From assembly GCA_950022655.1 (NCBI GenBank), contig OX465579.1, forward strand, positions 47,099,950 to 47,163,949: DNA of 64,000 nt. Reading direction: 5' to 3'. The translations under genes and the position numbers were made by a program. Source of the DNA: Alentia gelatinosa (lineage: Eukaryota > Annelida > Polychaeta > Phyllodocida > Polynoidae). Under the pieces are notes generated by a model that did no database searches, was not told the DNA's origin, and saw only the letters and a program-made list of their open reading frames with translations. This document shows positions 21,235 through 30,585 of this stretch, piece by piece; position 1 is the stretch's first letter; each line of letters starts with the position of its first letter.

Positions 21235-23200
21235 CTGCCAAGATAAGTATATGGAAATTATATCAAGGCACAGTTCTTTTCATACGTTCTTATGTAGGAT
21301 ACTAGGTTTAAGATGTTACCTATAAAGGATCTTATGGATTTGTATATATAAATTCATAAGAGAGAATATGGAACGATAATCAAAAGAAAATATCAAAGGC
21401 CAAAGCATATTTTATAAAATGTGTCTGGCTTATGTCTTAAGCGTGTCACGAGGATTTGCAATTCATGATACAAGAACAGATTAGTTTAGTTAACATTGAA
21501 AGATTTGTATTTCTATAAACTGTGTATGAAACATAAAACGTAAATCTATTTCGCTATAAGTCACTGAAAGCAAACACACCGTAGAATACAAATCAGAAGT
21601 TATGACAAACCAACAAATCACAAGATATGACAATCTATGCAAAAGCATCAGCTGTCAGTCTACTATCAGGGATAATTCTATAAAGAATAACCAGTTATGA
21701 CAGAGATGAAGGAGCATGTATTCTGACCATGAAACTAAAAGATACACCAGGTTAAATGGTTAATATAACGGCCAAACTAAAGATTTCAAACTGAACATTA
21801 TGAAAGGCAATATAGCGAATCAATGTCAAAACCCATGGGACCTACCATAATAACATCTTCATTCCACTATTCTTAATAATCCCTTATTGCAGCGATTAAG
21901 GCGCTTAGAGCAGGGGACAAATCAGATATACTGACTCTGATCCTGTCATACACCATGACTTAAAGATAGGAGAGGCATTGGGAGTCAGCATTAGGAGATT
22001 TATGTAAGTTTTCATTGTTTCCACCTATCACAAATCCTCATAGATTTGTCCCCACGGGCTAATTATCAGTAACTATCCCAGTTGTGGGTAATAAGCACCA
22101 CCCGAAATAGCCTCGTTTCATAGCTGCGACCCGCTGCATGTAATCGTATTAGGACCTTAGTCAAAGCAAATCCATCACGCAGTCTCTGCCTTTCATTGCA
22201 GACAGACCAGGGACCCCTTTTGTGATTCTGTTAACTGAGAGGGACCATGCTTGGACAGTAATCCGCTCAACCTCACAGAGAACAACTTGCTCCATTTTAA
22301 AATTGTTAATTAGTCATCCACTAAGTGTCTTAAGTGATCTTTACTTCACAGACGCTATTCAATTTGGAATCTTTCTAATTATAAGTCATGGTACGTCTTT
22401 AATACTGCCGACATATAAGGAAAAACGAAAAAGTTCATACGTCATACATCATGCTCCTTCCAATGTACTTCAAACTATTATCAATAGATATTTGTGTGTA
22501 TATTAATACCATAGACATATATATATATATATGGATGTATATGACCCGTTCTCACGAAACGGAAAGAACCTCTGTTTTCAGCTTCACTATGTTCTAACTC
22601 ATTCAATTTTGGGTTATAAACACGATGAAAATGAAAAACAACACATTTGTCATTGTGGTTACTTCCCCCATAAACATGTACACACACAAGAAAAAATACA
22701 AACCGCATATGTCCCTCCAAAATTGATCTAGACCAACCTGCCTCAAACAATATTTTCCAAGTGTAAATTTTGCGCGAAAATTGCCAATAGATATTATCTA
22801 TATGCACTTTTATCCTGACTAAAATCTTTCTCTATCAGATTGAATAATAAAAAAACTGGTTAACCACTATTTTTTGGTGTTGCATATTATGGGGGTGAGG
22901 GGGATAAGAAGAGGACTGTAGACTCCCAAAAATCACAATATCATGTCAATTCCTAATGGCTAAAATATGCACCGTATGGTCCTTAGTACTAATATAAGCC
23001 GCCTTTAGCAATGTTGGAAGCAAAGAAAAATTATCAACATTAGTAAAGAACCTTTAGAAAAGTAGTAAATATGTTCTCAACCTATGTCCCACCCTCACTG
23101 ATAGTCCCACCTTGGTCATACGAATTAAACATGAGATATTAGCCTTTGAAAACGGCGATGTAAAGAGTCCTCATCTTTCGTCGCCCATTTATAAATGTTT
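21235..23200. other. Receptor 5' intron or flank, no exon recognised
   Basis: AT-rich. No candidate for the missing first receptor exon (extracellular N-terminus plus start of TM1 and a phase-1 donor) stood out. A short (TA)n run is at 22519-22532. Confidence 0.4.
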
Positions 23201-23364
23201 GGGGCCATCCATAAAGTACGTACGCAGAATTTCTGAAATTTTGGACCCCCCACCCCCTCTCCCAATCTTGTACGCAATAGAACAAAGAGGGAGCATACAC
23301 AGATTTTCCAAAATAGTTGACCTCCCACCCCCCCTCGGTGTGTACGTACTTTATGGATGGCCCC
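23201..23364. mobile_element. MITE with GGGGCCATCCATAAAGTACG TIRs
   Basis: A 164-bp element. The left terminus GGGGCCATCCATAAAGTACG is mirrored by the right terminus CGTACTTTATGGATGGCCCC, identical over 20 bases. TTT lies on both sides. The interior carries CCCACCCCC-type runs in both halves. There is no coding capacity. Confidence 0.8.
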
Positions 23365-24605
23365 TTTCTGGCAGCAAAGAAATAAGTTGAAAATTCATAG
23401 TTTCAGGCCCAAACTCACCCTCAACCTATGGCACATGGGTACGGTATGCTATGGTACTTAGCTTGACTACATCTAGAATTGACTGTAAGAGCCTTTTTCA
23501 ACAGGAAGAACTGATTGTATCAGATGTTGTTAAGCTAAATAAAAAAACAATTTTAAATCCAAGTACTGTTATGAGATAACCATATGAGATATCTTGTAGC
23601 TAATTGTTCCTGATATGGCAAAATATGCAATTATCAGTGTAAGCCTCAATTTGGAACCCATATTTGGTGATCAGATGCAGGACAAACAAAGAAGAACTTT
23701 CCATTGGTAATTATTCCCTCATCTATCAATGCGATGGAAACTGACGGAGGTTAGCATTGGTCTTGATGTTGCTGAGACTAGTACTTAGGCTAGGTCTAGA
23801 TGATATTTGTGGAAACATTAGCCATCGGCCGACCACACACTCTCTGTTATTCATTGCAGACCGTATCACCCTATACCATACACTCTATAGATGCTCTTCA
23901 TTGAAACCCTCAGCAAATTACCACACATTCTCTACCTTTCATTGCGGACAGTCCAGTGACCCCTTTTGTGATTTTGTCTCATTTATTCGCGCCACGCTTT
24001 GGCCATGTAATCCGCTCTAGCTATCCTGGTTGAGTGACCAGTCCGCACCATGGTTGGACCACTTTGTTACCTGGTCCTCTGCCTGCGTGACGCTAAAACG
24101 TCCAATGGAAAATACGACCATTGAACGCCATCGCATGCATTTGCATACAGCATTGCTTCACTTTCTGCGGTAGCCATAAAATCCCACTGGTGTATTCCCA
24201 CGAGTAATGATATAGGCAAGGGCCGCACTTGGTTTAACCATATGTCTTTGGTGTAACCCTAGGCTGCTCAACTCTTCTAGTATCAATTGCTGGTCACGGA
24301 AAGGTAGAGATGCTCCTTAGGTCATATTTTTCCTGTGAAAAAAATAGTAATTTCTATATAGCTAAGCCTTTCAATGACATTATACCTCATTCTTATATTC
24401 CAAGCAATGCCTCTCTGCTCCCTGAGAAATGGGATGCCACACCTCAAATCATTTGTCATGCATTGCCTGTTGAAGGCCATTCCAGTGTAATGCTTCAGGA
24501 AACACCGCTATGCGATGCGACGGGCCATAGGTTATCCACTTTAACACAGGAAATGACCACGACCCTTGTTTCGAATTGGCACAAAAAAGACTTTAAGTTT
24601 GCGGA
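23365..24605. other. Spacer, no gene recognised
   Basis: No exon-like sequence. Two passages near 22195-22350 and 23820-24010 share wording (CATTGCAGAC / TTGCGGACAG, CCCCTTTTGTGATT), suggesting an old duplicated repeat. Confidence 0.4.
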
Positions 24606-24945
24606 ACACGTCTGTTTCACCCTTAAATGTAATAAACTCCTACAAATGTAATAACCCTTACAACCACATTTGTAATATACGGATATTATCTTATGAAAAT
24701 GTACTGTTCTTTATTGAAGACACTGATCTTCATTACAAATAATGGAGGAGTTCTTTACATTTATGGTAACAAAGTTACATTTAAGTGTGACCTTTTATTA
24801 CAATATGGTTGACAAGGATATAACATTTAAGGGAGATGTTATTAAATTTTAGAGTTTATTACAAATATGGTTGAAATCTATTAGATTTAGGGGTTATTAT
24901 ATTTGTGGGAGTTAATTACATTTAAGGGTGTAACACATGTCCCAT
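24606..24945. mobile_element. MITE with ~40-bp TIRs (CACCCTTAAATGTAAT...)
   Basis: The left end CACCCTTAAATGTAATAAAC, continuing through ACAAATGTAATAACCC, matches the reverse complement of the right end (ends near 24932) with few mismatches over about 42 bases. Weaker similarity runs outward a further ~12 bases on each side. The interior repeats the words TTACATTTA and ACATTTAAGG. Non-coding. Confidence 0.7.
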
Positions 24946-25733
24946 ACATACAAGAATCTTTTGTTGAATGACACCACTTTTTGACCCCGCCCCCTTTTTT
25001 TAACCTCATTGGTGTTTTCATAACAATTGTTTTGCATCAGTGTAGTACCCCTTTCAATTGTCGCGGATGGAAGCAAGAAGGTGATGACGGTACCGAATGG
25101 GGTAAACAAAGAAGTCAACCATTTGACATTTGCCTGGGACATAAATTCAGATGGTTTTGTAATTGGCCGCTTGTAATATTGCGGGCACCCTCTCATCGAA
25201 ACATAATGGAGCAACGGATTCTCTGCATAAATAATATTCATTGCCTGAATGTCAACCTCATTAATATTTGATATACCACCTCCCCCCCCCCCCCCCCCCA
25301 TTGGATGAGATGTGGGGAGTCGAGGATAGGTGGCGTGCTGGGGAGTGAATTTGATACGAGTAGAGGACGGTGGAGGGTGGGGGAGCATTGACCCACGCTG
25401 ACACCTACTAGCTATGGTTAAACAATTAGCAACACTCATAACAGCTGCCTTTACCCTGAGGTGTATTTCAATGAATAAAGAAAACAATTAAAAACGGTGT
25501 TCAATATCCTGACGCAGAACCCTAAAATCCCCGCGATGAAGGTATTCCTGTTTCCAACGACACGTCCATGCATGTACGTCAGTTATGTCGGCCAAAGAGA
25601 AAAATCAATTCTCTTTACCTAAACCTCAGCCTACTGGTGGAGCTGCTTCTTCAGATAATTTATTTCCATTATGTTTGCAGAATTACCTATCGCCACTCTA
25701 TCTACGGCTAGCTATATATGTTGTGTCATATAG

Positions 25734-25817
25734 TTAAGAGACTATATGTAAATATGTACGTGTGTGCGTGTGTGGGTGTATGTGTGTATTGTGTGTGTAT
25801 GTTTGTATTGGTAGGTG
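25734..25817. repeat. GT/GTAT-rich microsatellite
   Basis: Irregular (GT)n with TGTATG interruptions, lying immediately beside the LTR element insertion site. Confidence 0.7.
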
Positions 25818-25822
25818 CATGT
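25818..25822. repeat. Target-site duplication, left copy
   Basis: CATGT directly abutting the left LTR; the same five bases abut the right LTR at 30581-30585. Confidence 0.85.
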
Positions 25823-25971
25823 TGTTGAGTGCTGTATTTTGTCTTATTTGTGGGAGTGAGGAAGGAAGAAGACAGACACCATGATGCTGTAGAATGCAGT
25901 GTGTGTATTCCCCTAGTTTCGGTTTCACAACATAGCTGTTAGGTCTCACAACACAAAACAATAATATGACA
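25823..25971 (-). repeat. 3' LTR (149 bp)
   Basis: Starts TGTTGAGTG and ends ATATGACA in plus orientation. No difference seen from the copy at 30432-30580. Confidence 0.95.
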
Positions 25972-25988
25972 TCTCCCCCCTTTTGAGA
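25972..25988 (-). promoter_or_regulatory. Polypurine tract
   Basis: A purine run of 17 bases, apart from two pyrimidines at its 5' edge, on the minus strand, flush with the 3' LTR. It is the expected primer for plus-strand DNA synthesis. Confidence 0.85.
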
Positions 25989-26282
25989 TATAGAAAATAC
26001 TGTAAAGTCTTTGGCAAGTTGGGAACAATACTGGTTATTTGACTTTTCTTTATCTATACTAGATATATATAACTAGACAGTTTATAATGAATAAACTAGA
26101 GGCTACGTTATATATGACAGTCCTTTGTCTGTAGCAAAGTCTTTGCGATTTCTGAAACTAAAGGACACTTGAGTATTACTCATAATAGAAATGACACTTT
26201 AAAAGTCTCTCATAATCCTGAAAGGAAAATGTTTGTTAAAGATATATGTATATAGGACATTTAGTAAGACAATCTAACAAGT

Positions 26283-29200
26283 TCAGCAGTTTTCAATAAG
26301 CCTTTTTGGTTTGCATGAAACTCTTGTAGACTGTCTCAGTTTTACAGGTGTCGGGGCCTGTAATTTGACAGTCTCTGGAGTATTCTCTGGGGGTGTTTCA
26401 GGAACGGGCTCAGTCACTGAAGCATCAGGGACAGGTTCTGGTTCCCGGAGAATATCTTGAGATTTCATATCAGGTATAGGCATTGCAGGTGCAGGCTGCA
26501 GATGGCGACGGTTCCTGTGTTTCACACCAGAAGGTGTCTGCACGATGTACGATCGTGGCGTGTCAGCTGCTGTTTTCACGGTACCATGCTGTGACCAACC
26601 CTTTTCATTGTCCGTCTTGATGGTGACCTTCTGGCCTATTGGCAAGGGTGGTAATGCTTTCACACCATGGTGATCATCGTAGTTCTTGGCATAAGCTGCT
26701 TTCACAGCTTGATCCTTCTCAAGAACGGTCTCTCGTTCAGGCCATCTTGGTTCTAGTGTTGATGGCAATACTGGAAGAGTTGTCCTGAGATGGCGTCCCA
26801 TCATCAACTGGGATGGACTACACCCAGTTGCAGCAATTGGTGTATCACGGTACGTGAGCAGAGCTATCCATGGATCTGGCTGGTCCAACAGGTGCTTTGC
26901 TGTCTGAACAGCATGTTCAGCTTCCCCATTGGCATATGGCAGGTGGGGACTAACAGTGACATGGCTGAAGTTGTACTGCTCGGCAAAGTCCTTAAAAGTT
27001 GAGGCAACAAACTGAGGACCATTGTCGCTGACCACTTCTTTTGGAATCCCAAATCGAGCAAAACAGTCCTTGACACGACTGACGACTGCTCGGCTAGTGG
27101 TTGAACCCAGGCTAAGAACTTCGATCCACCGAGAGTAGTAATCAACAATGACTATGAAGTCCTTGCCTTTAAACTGACATAAGTCCATGGCAACTCGTTG
27201 CCAAGGTCCCTGTGGAAGTGGAGTAGTCATGAGAGGCTCACGCCTCTGAGTTGGTCTCCTTTCATTGCAATGTTGGCAGTTGGCAATGATGCGCTTGATG
27301 TCCGCAGTTTGGCCAGGCCACCATACACCTAACCGGGCTCTCTCAAGGCACTTAGTAATGCCCTGATGTCCTTCGTGGATACGTTCCAGGATCTCTGCCC
27401 TCATAGACTCAGGCACTACAATCCTGCTGCAGTAAACCAACAGTCCATCAACAACGGATAGGAGGCTTCGGTGGGAGTATAAACTCTTGAGGTTGTCAGG
27501 TACATCCTTGATGTATCTAGGCCATCCTGTCAGGGTGTACATGGCAGCAGCCCTCAGGACTGGATCCTCTTGGGTGGCTTGCTTTAAGTCACACTTCTTC
27601 TCTGAAGAGGCAGGAAAGATGCTCTCGACGGCTTGTACATGCAGGTCGACATCAGCTGCAGTTGTACTTGTATCATGACTGACTGGACTGCGGGACAAAG
27701 CATCAGACACATACATTTCCTTCCCTGGTACGTGTTTAGCGGTGGCGTTGTATCTCATAAGTCTCATGAGAAGACGTTGGCATCGGAGTGGGACATTGTC
27801 CAAGTCCTTATCATTGATAAGGGGAACTAGTGGCTTGTGATCAGTAAATATACGGAAGCTTTCCAAGCCACACAGATAACGGTCGAACTTCTCACAAGCC
27901 CAGACGCTTGCAAGGCACTCCTTTTCGATTTGAGCGTATCGCTGTTCGGCTGATGTCAATGTCCTTGAACAGTAAGCGATAGGCCTCATCTGTTGATTCT
28001 GTTCCTGTAGAAGGACACCTCCCAGTCCATATGAACTAGCGTCAGCACTCACAAATGTCGGCTTGGTGACATCATAGTAGGCTAGTATTGGCGTTGATGA
28101 GATGCGAGTCTTTATCTCTTCGAAGGCCTGCTGTTGGGTCTTATCCCAACACCATATGCTGTCTGACTTCAGCAGATCATTTAGTGGTCTTGTGATCACA
28201 TGAAGCTCAGGAACATATGACCCAAGGTAGTGAACCATTCCTAATATCTGTCGAAGTTGGGTAACAGATGTTGGAGCGGGCATGTTCTGAATAGCGGCGA
28301 CCTTGTCATTGTCTGCGGAAATACCATCTTTGGAGATATGATGTCCGAGAAACTTCAGTTCTGTCTGTCGGAATGAACATTTCTCCTTGTTGAGTTTCAA
28401 ACCCATATGCTTCAGTCTGTCCAAGACTGATGCAAGTCTATCGTCATGTTCTTTAGCATCCTTCCCATACACCAAGATATCGTCCATGTAGACGAAGATA
28501 CCAGGAAGACCGTCCAGTACTTCAAGCATCTTCCTCATGAAGATCTCGGGTGCTGAGGAAATACCAAATGGCAGGCGACGGAAGCAGTATCTGCCAAAGG
28601 GTGTGATGAAAGTTGTCAGTTCTTGACTTTCGTCATCAAGTGGAATCTGGTAGAAACCACTGGCAGCATCCAGGGATGAGAACATTGTTGCTCCTGCGAG
28701 TCTTGACGTCAGGTCATCTAGGGTCGGTAGGACGAATCTCTCGCGTCTGACATTTGCGTTAAACTTTTTAAGGTCCACACACAACCTGACTTTTCCCGTC
28801 TTCTTCAGGATTGGCACCATCGGGGCACACCAAGGGGTTGGCTTGGTGATTTCCCGAATGACACCGGACTTGACAAGACGATCGAGCTCCTCCTTTACCT
28901 TGCCCATCAGAGGAAATGGTATCCTACGAGCGACAGTAAGTGCGACCGGTTCGGCACCCTCACGAAGCAGAATCTTGACTGGATCTGTCTTCAGTCGACC
29001 GATGCTTTCAACTGAGTCAATGTGCGTGATGAGTCCCATCCGCGTAGCAACTCCATGACCGAGGAGACACTCGACATCATTTTCGATGACTAGGATACGA
29101 AAATTGTATTTTGTACCCTTGAACTTGGTTGTGACGATGAACTGCCCTTTACAGTCTAACGGACCACCTGGACTGGACAGATTTGAAGTGACATCCTTCA

Positions 29201-29984
29201 GCTTGGGCCTTGGCTTCAGGCGCAGATAATCAGTGTAAGACATAACCGAGTCAATCTTGAAGGTAACCCAATTATCACCAACTATGTCTAGGCTGACTTT
29301 CCACGCTGGGTCGCTGTCGTCACAAGTGACAGCACCGAAAAATAGATCACGACTACACGCACTTGCTGTCTCGCTGACTTCCTGTACTTTGTTTCTACAG
29401 ACTGAGGCAAAGTGTCCGACTCTCTTGCAATTTTGACAAGTTTTACCGATGGCAGGACATGCGTCTTTGTTTGATGATCTATGGATGTAGCCACACTGAC
29501 CACATTTAGGCTTCGAGCCTGACTGTTTTGAAGCTTGACCTTGACTTGACTTTTCATAGCGTTTAAATGACTGCTTGCCCGACTTGTGGTGGTGCCTACC
29601 TTGACTAGCATCCTTCTTGACGAAGCTAACATCTGCGGCTGACGTGTTTTGACTTTTCACCAACTCTGAGTGGCGTGCTCGAGTGACTGCGGTGGTGAGT
29701 GACAGGTCGTCTTGTTCCAGTTGAAGCTTTTCTGACATTTCTCGGTCCAGCATACCACTGATGAGTCGGTCACGGATGTGTTCATCCTGTTTCTCACCAA
29801 AGTCGCAGTATGCCGACATCTCACGTAGATTTCGCACAAACACTTCTGTTGACTCACCAGCCTGCTGGGTACGCCGGTAGAATATTGTGCGTTCATGAAT
29901 TGTGTTTCGCTTAGGCACAAAATATGCATCAAATTTCTTAATAACAGTGTCATAGTCCTCTTTCGGGTCTACAGGGTTTGGCAC
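26283..29984 (-). CDS. Ty3/Gypsy Gag(C-terminal part)-Pol polyprotein, damaged protease
   Basis: Open frame of 1233 codons counted from a GTG; the true start is in the preceding gag frame. Order: rest of Gag capsid (~1-110); two zinc knuckles, the second a canonical CQNCKRVGHFASVC (~170-210); protease region (~220-310); RT (~360-540) with YMDD; RNase H with SADASSYGLGG and TDHKPL; integrase with HEGHQG...CQHC zinc site and a D-D-E triad (AMDLCQF, SDNGPQF, NGEAE); then a basic tail. In the protease the catalytic Asp-Ser is present but the residues that normally follow it are absent: the sequence passes directly from FKIDS to VMSYTDY. RT, RNase H and integrase appear intact. It resembles the single-frame gag-pol elements found in many invertebrates. 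Confidence 0.93.
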   Translation of the reverse strand: MPNPVDPKEDYDTVIKKFDAYFVPKRNTIHERTIFYRRTQQAGESTEVFVRNLREMSAYCDFGEKQDEHIRDRLISGMLDREMSEKLQLEQDDLSLTTAVTRARHSELVKSQNTSAADVSFVKKDASQGRHHHKSGKQSFKRYEKSSQGQASKQSGSKPKCGQCGYIHRSSNKDACPAIGKTCQNCKRVGHFASVCRNKVQEVSETASACSRDLFFGAVTCDDSDPAWKVSLDIVGDNWVTFKIDSVMSYTDYLRLKPRPKLKDVTSNLSSPGGPLDCKGQFIVTTKFKGTKYNFRILVIENDVECLLGHGVATRMGLITHIDSVESIGRLKTDPVKILLREGAEPVALTVARRIPFPLMGKVKEELDRLVKSGVIREITKPTPWCAPMVPILKKTGKVRLCVDLKKFNANVRRERFVLPTLDDLTSRLAGATMFSSLDAASGFYQIPLDDESQELTTFITPFGRYCFRRLPFGISSAPEIFMRKMLEVLDGLPGIFVYMDDILVYGKDAKEHDDRLASVLDRLKHMGLKLNKEKCSFRQTELKFLGHHISKDGISADNDKVAAIQNMPAPTSVTQLRQILGMVHYLGSYVPELHVITRPLNDLLKSDSIWCWDKTQQQAFEEIKTRISSTPILAYYDVTKPTFVSADASSYGLGGVLLQEQNQQMRPIAYCSRTLTSAEQRYAQIEKECLASVWACEKFDRYLCGLESFRIFTDHKPLVPLINDKDLDNVPLRCQRLLMRLMRYNATAKHVPGKEMYVSDALSRSPVSHDTSTTAADVDLHVQAVESIFPASSEKKCDLKQATQEDPVLRAAAMYTLTGWPRYIKDVPDNLKSLYSHRSLLSVVDGLLVYCSRIVVPESMRAEILERIHEGHQGITKCLERARLGVWWPGQTADIKRIIANCQHCNERRPTQRREPLMTTPLPQGPWQRVAMDLCQFKGKDFIVIVDYYSRWIEVLSLGSTTSRAVVSRVKDCFARFGIPKEVVSDNGPQFVASTFKDFAEQYNFSHVTVSPHLPYANGEAEHAVQTAKHLLDQPDPWIALLTYRDTPIAATGCSPSQLMMGRHLRTTLPVLPSTLEPRWPERETVLEKDQAVKAAYAKNYDDHHGVKALPPLPIGQKVTIKTDNEKGWSQHGTVKTAADTPRSYIVQTPSGVKHRNRRHLQPAPAMPIPDMKSQDILREPEPVPDASVTEPVPETPPENTPETVKLQAPTPVKLRQSTRVSCKPKRLIENC

Positions 29985-30199
29985 ATCTTGCGTAGCGGCT
30001 GGTCTAGCATCAAACTGAAGGACTTAAAAATGTTCTCAGCTTCAGGACCCATGCAATAAATCAAAGAGTCAACCTGGAGGTCCCCATCTTCTTTATCTAT
30101 TTTCTCTATTTTTCTAAACCTCTCATATCTCTGTTTCCACTCAGGCCAGGCTGTTGGCTTGTCAAATGTAAATGACTTTGGTGTTTCGTATTTAGGCAT
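29969..30199 (-). pseudogene. Ty3/Gypsy Gag N-terminal part, frameshifted
   Basis: Starts ATG at 30199 and reads MPKYETPKSF..KPTAWPEWKQRYERFRK, then ..YCMGPEAENIFKSF before running into a stop in the wrong frame. The continuation (..DYDTVIKKFDAYFVPKRN) is in the Pol frame, which is open upstream of 29984. The switch is needed at about 30018-30028, inside the capsid region and not at a gag-pro boundary. A one-base loss explains it better than programmed frameshifting. Confidence 0.8.
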
Positions 30200-30419
30200 C
30201 TTGAACTAACTGGCTTATGACAGGATATCATACACTTGACTATGAGTATGACCAGCAGCACTTGATACAGACTATAGCAATACTACAGGCTTAGAATGTT
30301 TAGTTCAGTTTGACATGGACAGCACAGTCAAATGATACTGTAGTTTCACTTAGCTGACAGTTGGTGGTTGGTTCTTCAGATCCCCAAATACTTCTCCTCC
30401 CTCTTGTCCATGAGTTTTA

Positions 30420-30431
30420 CTTCTGACACCA
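30420..30431 (-). promoter_or_regulatory. Primer-binding site (tRNA-Leu-like)
   Basis: TGGTGTCAGAAG on the minus strand, starting at the first base after the 5' LTR. It is complementary to a tRNA ending ..CTTCTGACACCA, as in the leucine isoacceptors whose acceptor stem starts GTCAG. Confidence 0.75.
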
Positions 30432-30580
30432 TGTTGAGTGCTGTATTTTGTCTTATTTGTGGGAGTGAGGAAGGAAGAAGACAGACACCATGATGCTGTA
30501 GAATGCAGTGTGTGTATTCCCCTAGTTTCGGTTTCACAACATAGCTGTTAGGTCTCACAACACAAAACAATAATATGACA
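30432..30580 (-). repeat. 5' LTR (149 bp)
   Basis: Identical in every position I compared to 25823-25971. It would carry the element promoter; no TATA box is obvious. Confidence 0.95.
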
Positions 30581-30585
30581 CATGT
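30581..30585. repeat. Target-site duplication, right copy
   Basis: CATGT, matching 25818-25822. Confidence 0.85.

Larger units (their letters stand above)
25823..30580 (-). mobile_element. Full-length Ty3/Gypsy LTR retrotransposon
   Basis: A 4758-bp element on the minus strand. Two 149-bp LTRs (TG...CA ends) look identical by eye, with a 5-bp CATGT duplication. The primer-binding site TGGTGTCAGAAG (30431 down to 30420) directly follows the 5' LTR and fits the 3' end of a tRNA-Leu. A polypurine tract (TCTCAAAAGGGGGGAGA on the minus strand) directly precedes the 3' LTR. Internal order is gag - protease - RT - RNase H - integrase, the Ty3/Gypsy order. Identical LTRs mean recent insertion. Two lesions, a gag frameshift and a protease active-site deletion, suggest it was mobilised in trans or damaged very recently. 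Confidence 0.95.

Noticed and set aside
24912..25487. 191-codon minus-strand frame
   Set aside because: Runs through a poly-C/G tract and a MITE end; no domain, no splice context and low-complexity glycine run. Treated as chance.
26790..29953. Several other frames across the LTR element
   Set aside because: Shadow frames of the Pol polyprotein.
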